From Flavobacterium sp. ov086 (GTDB taxonomy: Bacteria > Bacteroidota > Bacteroidia > Flavobacteriales > Flavobacteriaceae), in assembly GCF_900187965.1 (NCBI RefSeq), contig NZ_FZNL01000017.1, positions 92,343 through 156,342 of the forward strand: a stretch of 64,000 nucleotides of DNA. The letters are read 5' to 3'. This document shows positions 59,415-64,000 of the stretch, piece by piece. Under the pieces are notes generated by a model. That model searched no databases. It was not told the origin of the DNA and was given only the letters and a program-made list of their open reading frames with translations. Position 1 is the first letter of the stretch; each line of letters begins with the position of its first letter. Position numbers and translations under genes: made by a program.

Positions 59415-61685
59415 ATGAATAATATTAAAAACTCCTTATTTTACATTACTGTTATTGGTGGTTTCACCGCTTTAATATATTGGGTAATTTCAAAAGGCGC
59501 ATCACTTGAAGTTGGGCGCGGAATCGTTCATAAAAAGATTGTAAGCAATCATTGGAATGATTTTCTTCATTCGATGGTAGAGAACTTACAACATCCTTTG
59601 GCAATTTTACTAGCTCAGATCGTTACTATTATATTAGTCGCACGTTTGTTTGGTTGGTTTTTTAGAAAAATCGGACAACCATCTGTAATTGGCGAAATGA
59701 TTGCAGGTATTGTTTTAGGGCCATCCTTAGTCGGAATGTATTTTCCGGAATTCTCAGCCGCTTTATTTCCAAAAGAATCTTTAGGGAACTTACAGTTTTT
59801 AAGCCAGATTGGTTTGATCCTTTTCATGTTTGTGATTGGAATGGAATTAGATTTGAAAGTACTAAAAAACAAAGCGCATGATGCCGTAGTAATTAGCCAC
59901 GCAAGCATTGTAATTCCTTTTGCTTTGGGATTAACATTAGCTTATTTTATCTATCATACTTTTGCACCGGTTGGAGTTGAATTTGCTTCTTTCGGATTAT
60001 TTATGGGAATCGCCATGAGTATTACAGCATTTCCGGTTCTCGCCAGAATTGTGCAGGAACGAGGCATGCAAAAAACAAAACTCGGAACCATTGCCATAAC
60101 TTGTGCTGCTGCCGATGATATTACTGCCTGGTGTATTCTTGCCGTTGTAATTGCGATCGTAAAAGCAGGTTCATTCACAAGCGCACTATATGTAATAGGT
60201 TTGGCAATTTTGTATGTAATTGTAATGCTAAAAATAGTTCGTCCGTTCCTAAAACGTGTTGGAGATTTAAATTCAACTCGCGAAAGTTTGAACAAACCAG
60301 TTGTAGCAATCTTTTTCATTACACTTTTATTCTCTGCATATGCGTCTGAGTTAATTGGAATTCACGCTTTATTTGGCGCTTTCTTAGCCGGAGCAATTAT
60401 GCCGGAAAATAACCGATTCAGAAATATATTTATCGAAAAAGTCGAAGACGTTGCCATCATTGTCCTCTTACCTTTATTCTTTGTATTTACCGGTTTACGT
60501 ACACAAATAGGTTTATTGAACGATCCTTATTTATGGAAAGTTACGGGAGTCATTATTGCCGTTGCCGTAATTGGAAAATTCTTTGGAAGTGCTTTTGCCG
60601 CAAAATTTGTCGGACAAAGCTGGAAAGACAGTTTGGCAATTGGAGCGTTAATGAATACACGAGGTTTAATGGAATTGGTAGTTCTAAACATTGGTTATGA
60701 TTTAGGCGTTTTATCTACAGAAATTTTTACCATGATGGTAATTATGGCTTTGGTAACCACATTTATGACCGGTCCGGCCCTGGATTTTATAGGATTTATT
60801 TTTAAAGATAAAATAACCGCAATCCCACAGGAAATTGGAAACAAAAGTAAATACAAAATTCTGCTTTCGTTTGCAACCCCCGAGAGAGGAAAAAAACTAC
60901 TTCAAATTGCCAACAGCTTAGTCAAAAAACAAGGTGATAATTCGATAGTAACAGCGATGCATCTTTCTCTAAGTACAGAAATACACTCGTTTGACATCAA
61001 AGATCACGAACGAAAAATGCTTGTGCCTGTTATTGAAGAATCTGAGCGTTTGAATCAAAATATGGTAAGTGTCTTTAAAGTCACAAATGATATCGATACT
61101 GATATTATTGATACTGCGAATCAAGGTGAATACGATTTATTACTGGTTGGTTTAGGTCAGTCTATTTTTGACGGAACTCTTCTTGGAAAAATCCTTGGCT
61201 TTACAACCCGAATCGTAAATCCGGATCGTTTAATCGATAAGTTATCGGGAAAAGAAGGTTTATTCGAAAACTCTCCCTTTGACGAAAGAACACGTCATAT
61301 TATTGCAAAAAGCAAAATGCCCGTTGGAATTTTCATTGACAAGGAACTAGAAGAAGTAAATCAGATTTTCATGCCAATTTTTAGTAAAGAAGATGCTTTT
61401 TTAATAGAATATGCCAAAAAGTTAATCAACAATAATGGATCGCAAATTACAGTTCTCGATGCGAGTGGCGAAGTAAAAAACACTCGTGACATTCAGGAAA
61501 CAATTCGTTCAATCGAACAAATTGCACCAAATCACATTATGATTATGCATGACAGAACCCTTAAAAAAGAATTCTTAGAAAGTCAAAACTTAATGATCAT
61601 AAGTCTTGACAGTTGGAAAAAACTAATCGAATCTCAAAGTACATGGTTGAATAATACACCATCTGTTTTGATTTTGAAACCATAA
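59415..61685 (+). CDS. CPA2-type monovalent cation:proton antiporter
   Basis: A 756-aa protein. About 13 membrane helices occupy residues roughly 8-410, with GEMIAGIVLGPSLVGMYFPEF, FAIGMELDLK-like FVIGMELDLKVLKNK and TCAAADDITAWCILA typical of CPA2 (KefB/NhaS3-like) antiporters, plus AFLAGAIMP. The remaining 340 residues are soluble, with universal-stress-protein-like segments. It should exchange K+ or Na+ for H+. ATG 59415 (MNNIKNSLFYIT) begins the first helix; an upstream start would precede a TAAATTTG-like promoter region. Confidence 0.93.
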   Translation: MNNIKNSLFYITVIGGFTALIYWVISKGASLEVGRGIVHKKIVSNHWNDFLHSMVENLQHPLAILLAQIVTIILVARLFGWFFRKIGQPSVIGEMIAGIVLGPSLVGMYFPEFSAALFPKESLGNLQFLSQIGLILFMFVIGMELDLKVLKNKAHDAVVISHASIVIPFALGLTLAYFIYHTFAPVGVEFASFGLFMGIAMSITAFPVLARIVQERGMQKTKLGTIAITCAAADDITAWCILAVVIAIVKAGSFTSALYVIGLAILYVIVMLKIVRPFLKRVGDLNSTRESLNKPVVAIFFITLLFSAYASELIGIHALFGAFLAGAIMPENNRFRNIFIEKVEDVAIIVLLPLFFVFTGLRTQIGLLNDPYLWKVTGVIIAVAVIGKFFGSAFAAKFVGQSWKDSLAIGALMNTRGLMELVVLNIGYDLGVLSTEIFTMMVIMALVTTFMTGPALDFIGFIFKDKITAIPQEIGNKSKYKILLSFATPERGKKLLQIANSLVKKQGDNSIVTAMHLSLSTEIHSFDIKDHERKMLVPVIEESERLNQNMVSVFKVTNDIDTDIIDTANQGEYDLLLVGLGQSIFDGTLLGKILGFTTRIVNPDRLIDKLSGKEGLFENSPFDERTRHIIAKSKMPVGIFIDKELEEVNQIFMPIFSKEDAFLIEYAKKLINNNGSQITVLDASGEVKNTRDIQETIRSIEQIAPNHIMIMHDRTLKKEFLESQNLMIISLDSWKKLIESQSTWLNNTPSVLILKP

Positions 61686-61699
61686 AAGGAAAATAAATT

Positions 61700-61845
61700 C
61701 CATCCCGATAGCTATCGGGATTAAAATCCCAAATTCCAAATCTCTTTCGATTGGAGTTTGGGATTTAGAATTTTCAGCTTGTTTGTCATTTCGACCGAAG
61801 AGAGAAATCACACGCGTAACTCGACAAAGTTTTTCTAACCTCGAA
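61700..61845. repeat. Palindromic repeats after the antiporter
   Basis: ATCCCGATAGCTATCGGGAT (61703) lies next to an AAATTCCAA-family inverted repeat (61722-61775) and a partial GTCATTTCGACCGAAG unit (61786). They separate convergent genes and may act as terminators. Confidence 0.8.
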
Positions 61846-62862
61846 TTATTCAAGTAACGCAAGCGTTCTATTCGTCAATTCAGTTTTATACTTCAAAACA
61901 TCATCAATATTACTTAATAAATACTCATTATTTTCGATAAGTATTTTCATTTTTGAATCGGTAAAAACTAATTTACAAATCACTTTTTTAAGATTATCAT
62001 CAATACTAATATTAAAAAAGCTTTTAAAATCTTTGAAGAAAATTCTTTGACTCGGTATCTTTTTATTCTGTATCAACAAAGTTCTAATTGTATGATAAGC
62101 CTGAATTTCAGATTCAGTAGTAATAATGCCTCCGGTATTTGAGTTTGATTCATCCAATACTTTTTTCTCATACAAAGATTTTAGCAATGCCGAATTAATC
62201 ATTTTTATCATTTTCGCTTGTGTGTCCTCAGTAAATTTGGTTTTAAAATTCATATTTCTATGAATAATCTTCAACAAATCCTTCGACGGAGCAATTAACT
62301 CTTTTAATAAACTAGCTTCGAAATCTTCTGTAAAAACACACTCCTGAGCTGTTTTTATAATCTCATTAACTACTACGTATCTTTTATCAAATTTGATTAA
62401 CGTTTCTAAGTCCTTATCTGAGTAATTCAACAAATTAAACACAAAAAAAGGTTTATTATCAATTACATTAGATTGTAAAACATCTGAATAAAATCGATAC
62501 TCAATTCCATTTGTCAATACAGCAATTCTTGAATTTTTAGTATTACTAAAGTAACCATTAAGTTGTCCCGCCTCTTTATCACTAAGTCTACTATTATACT
62601 TTTTTGCTTCTATTAAAATTGTATCTTTTTTGTTTAACAAAATAGCATAATCAATTTTTTGACCTATACGATCTCCAAAATCAGCGTTGTATTCTGGAAT
62701 CAAATCATTAGAAATATAATTTAGGATATGAAAAAAAGGCTCAATCAAAAACTTACGGGTTTGAGCTTCATTAGTACACAATTCTATTGCATCATTAATT
62801 TTAAAACTTTCGAGAGTTTTCTTTAATTGATTGATGGATTGTTTAGGTATAGTTACGATCAT
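61846..62862 (-). CDS. Orphan HsdR-N-like nuclease-domain protein
   Basis: A 338-aa protein whose N-terminal half resembles the type I restriction enzyme R-subunit N-domain: TEAQTRKFLIEPFFHILNY-like NEAQTRKFLIEPFFHILNY, DFGDRIGQKIDYAILLNKKDTILIEAKKYN (PD-(D/E)XK core with Asp and Glu-x-Lys), and LSDKEAGQLNGYF. The helicase of HsdR is absent, and no HsdM or HsdS is nearby. It may be a stand-alone defence or repair nuclease. The C-terminal half is unrecognised. It is transcribed away from the IS end. Confidence 0.82.
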   Translation of the reverse strand: MIVTIPKQSINQLKKTLESFKINDAIELCTNEAQTRKFLIEPFFHILNYISNDLIPEYNADFGDRIGQKIDYAILLNKKDTILIEAKKYNSRLSDKEAGQLNGYFSNTKNSRIAVLTNGIEYRFYSDVLQSNVIDNKPFFVFNLLNYSDKDLETLIKFDKRYVVVNEIIKTAQECVFTEDFEASLLKELIAPSKDLLKIIHRNMNFKTKFTEDTQAKMIKMINSALLKSLYEKKVLDESNSNTGGIITTESEIQAYHTIRTLLIQNKKIPSQRIFFKDFKSFFNISIDDNLKKVICKLVFTDSKMKILIENNEYLLSNIDDVLKYKTELTNRTLALLE

Positions 62863-63098
62863 TTTTGGTAGTTTGTTAGTTAAACAACTTAATAAATTAA
62901 AAACTAAGCTAATGAAAATAAATCAAACTATAAGTTTTTAAAAATCATTGCTTTAAAACAAAACAAATATCTTCATTTAATTGATCAAATATCTACGGAA
63001 AACCATACTGATTTTAAAAGTATCATTTTGCCATAATCTTTGCGGGCATGAGCGGGACGCTTGCGCAAGCAAATGATAATCCCTTCGGCATTCTAAAA
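62863..63098. other. Intergenic gap with a short palindrome
   Basis: AT-rich sequence without a recognisable gene. GCTTGCGCAAGC (63059-63070) is a perfect 12-bp palindrome in an otherwise GC-poor stretch. No convincing promoter box was found. Confidence 0.5.
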
Positions 63099-63136
63099 GT
63101 AAAACCCTTGCAAAACTAGATTTGCAAGGGTTTTAC
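63099..63136. terminator. 16-bp perfect bidirectional terminator
   Basis: GTAAAACCCTTGCAAA (63099-63114) pairs perfectly with TTTGCAAGGGTTTTAC (63121-63136), loop of 6 bases. It follows the small membrane-protein gene on the minus strand. Confidence 0.85.
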
Positions 63137-63153
63137 TTTTTTTTAAGTGATTC

Positions 63154-63330
63154 TTACTTCTCATTTGCCGAATCATCAGGGTCGATTCTATCTTTTACAG
63201 TTTTTTTGAAATCATTATTCAATAAATCTGTTAATTTCTTTTTCTCTTTTTTATTTTTTCTGATTGTCAGTACAACTAGAATAACTACTAGTACTGCCAC
63301 AATCGCTATTATAAACCAATTAATTCCCAT
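63154..63330 (-). CDS. 58-aa single-pass membrane protein
   Basis: The minus strand encodes a 58-codon frame from ATG 63330: MGINWFIIAIVAVLVVILVV (one membrane helix), followed by TIRKNKKEKKKL and an amphipathic tail that ends DRIDPDDSANEK. The Lys-rich stop-transfer region directly after the helix and the strong terminator downstream support a real gene. The function is unknown. Confidence 0.75.
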   Translation of the reverse strand: MGINWFIIAIVAVLVVILVVLTIRKNKKEKKKLTDLLNNDFKKTVKDRIDPDDSANEK

Positions 63331-63482
63331 AGCTTAAGTTTTTACTTAAAATTAAGAAACTATAATTAAACTCTGTATTATCAAAAAGTTAAGTATTACA
63401 TTTTTAAGCAAAATTATCCTGATAGAACTATAATTTTTGAAAGTTATCTCTTTAAACGGCATCATTACTTTTCTATATATTA
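63331..63482. other. Intergenic stretch, nothing recognised
   Basis: AT-rich sequence upstream of the small membrane-protein gene on one strand and of the regulator remnant on the other. No clear promoter, repeat or gene was found. Confidence 0.5.
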
Positions 63483-63635
63483 AAAATCTTAAGAGGAAAA
63501 TATTTAGAAAAATTTAGAAACCAAAATACTTTCATTCTTAAAGAAATTCATTGCAATTTTAATCCTCTTGATAAAGTGGTAGAACTTTACGAACGTTTAG
63601 TTCTTGCCGAAAAAGAAAAAGTTGAATATTTATAG
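63483..63635 (+). pseudogene. C-terminal remnant of a helix-turn-helix regulator
   Basis: An open stretch without a start codon reads ...LRGKYLEKFRNQNTFILK, EIHCNFNPLDKVVELYER, LVLAEKEKVEYL and stop. NPLDKVVELYERLVLAEKEK is the kind of dimerisation tail found at the end of XRE-type regulators in Bacteroidota. The DNA-binding part is missing, and the IS element begins 47 bases further on, so the gene was probably lost by decay or insertion. Confidence 0.45.
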
Positions 63636-63681
63636 ATGTTGTTGAAGAAGAAATAATAGAATGTATAAAGCCATTCCAGAA

Positions 63682-64000
63682 TGAACATGCCCCAAAAAGT
63701 TAGACACTATTTGGGGCATTTTTTATGGAAAGAAAAGTAAAGTATGACTATGCATTTAAGTTAGAATGTGTAGAATTGGTTTTAAAGAAGCATTATTCAG
63801 ATGGATATGTTTCAAAATTAAAACAGACTCCAAGATGGAATATTCGTAAGTGGGTCAGTTTTTATAAGGCATATGGTAAAATTGGTTTATTGCCACGAAT
63901 GAATCAAAGCTATTCAGCCGAATTTAAGCTAAAAGTGCTCAATATCATAGAAAAGGAATCCCTTAGCTTGATGCAGGCTGGTATAAGATTTAATATTCCC
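63682..64000 (+). mobile_element. IS3-family insertion sequence, left end only
   Basis: TGAACATGCCCCAAAAAGT near 63682 looks like the left terminal inverted repeat. It includes a TGCCCCAAA / TTTGGGGCA hairpin (63688-63719) and is followed directly by the transposase start. The right end lies beyond the window. Confidence 0.75.
63725..64000 (+). CDS. IS3-family transposase, N-terminal part (cut by window)
   Basis: ATG 63725 opens a frame that runs off the window after 92 codons. It has two helix-turn-helix units: YAFKLECVELVLKKHYS ... RWNIRKWVSFYKAYG, then SAEFKLKVLNIIEKESLSLMQAG. This is the OrfA/InsE-type DNA-binding domain of IS3-family elements (IS150-like group). The catalytic DDE domain would follow outside the window. 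It is preceded by a hairpin inside the presumed terminal repeat. Confidence 0.85.
   Translation, partial: MERKVKYDYAFKLECVELVLKKHYSDGYVSKLKQTPRWNIRKWVSFYKAYGKIGLLPRMNQSYSAEFKLKVLNIIEKESLSLMQAGIRFNIP

Noticed and set aside
1..64000. Prophage, integrative element or biosynthetic gene cluster
   Set aside because: No integrase, phage structural, conjugation or NRPS/PKS genes were recognised; only one IS end is present at the right edge.

Overview
The window is a chromosomal stretch of a Bacteroidota bacterium, almost certainly a Flavobacterium. The evidence is low GC content, TAnnTTTG promoter boxes instead of TATAAT, type IX secretion (T9SS) sorting domains, TonB-dependent transport, and family sets typical of Flavobacteriaceae (DUF4271-hemD, dihydroorotase-DUF4296, ftsX-DUF3098-uppP-truB, pyrH-frr, DUF5686). 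Most of it is housekeeping sequence on both strands in short operons. Many intergenic gaps hold dispersed palindromic repeats.

Layout. 1-4.8 kb: secreted and surface proteins (a 5'-truncated beta-helix-like protein, a nearly cargo-less T9SS sorting domain, a T9SS adhesin-like protein), a LuxE-type acyltransferase, and a duplicated remnant of its 3' end. 4.9-12.9 kb: tyrS, an outer-membrane protein gene split by a frameshift in an A10 tract, an SDR enzyme, the minus-strand operon polyprenol-phosphate mannosyltransferase / dihydroorotase / DUF4296, and DUF4271-hemD. 13.2-19.8 kb: an Lrp regulator, a zinc peptidase, a TPR histidine kinase/NarL-type regulator pair facing a lipoprotein across a palindromic operator candidate, and an operon of secreted hydrolase, ECF sigma factor and membrane protein. 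20.2-27.3 kb: leuS carrying an in-frame DUF559 nuclease element, then a short ModE-like regulator and a TonB-dependent receptor behind a ModE-box-like palindrome, then a repeat cluster.

27.4-42.7 kb: ftsX-DUF3098-uppP-truB, pyrH-frr, a DUF5686 outer-membrane protein, a serine hydrolase, a membrane-bound AraC regulator, tRNA-Ala(GGC), an enoyl-CoA hydratase-like protein, queD, an LpxH-like phosphoesterase and a heptaheme cytochrome lipoprotein. 42.8-59.2 kb: an alpha/beta hydrolase, the recJ-MFS-membrane protein operon, a HopJ-family protein, rsmI, an acidic protein, tdk, rpoN, asnS, an MMPL exporter, a small multidrug resistance protein and a LytS/LytTR pair. 59.4-64 kb: a CPA2 antiporter, an orphan HsdR-N-like nuclease, a small membrane protein, a regulator remnant and the left end of an IS3-family element cut by the window edge.

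The most striking observation is the intact-looking PD-(D/E)XK (DUF559) nuclease module of about 147 codons. It is bounded by inverted GC-rich palindromes and lies in frame inside the essential leucyl-tRNA synthetase gene, at the start of the editing domain. It looks like a selfish element that survives by being translated as part of a housekeeping protein. Secondary leads are the ModE-box/ModE/TonB-receptor cluster, a two-hairpin repeat family with a constant ATTGTAG core, a slippery A10 frameshift and a palindromic operator next to the two-component system. All calls come from reading the sequence; no database search was run.
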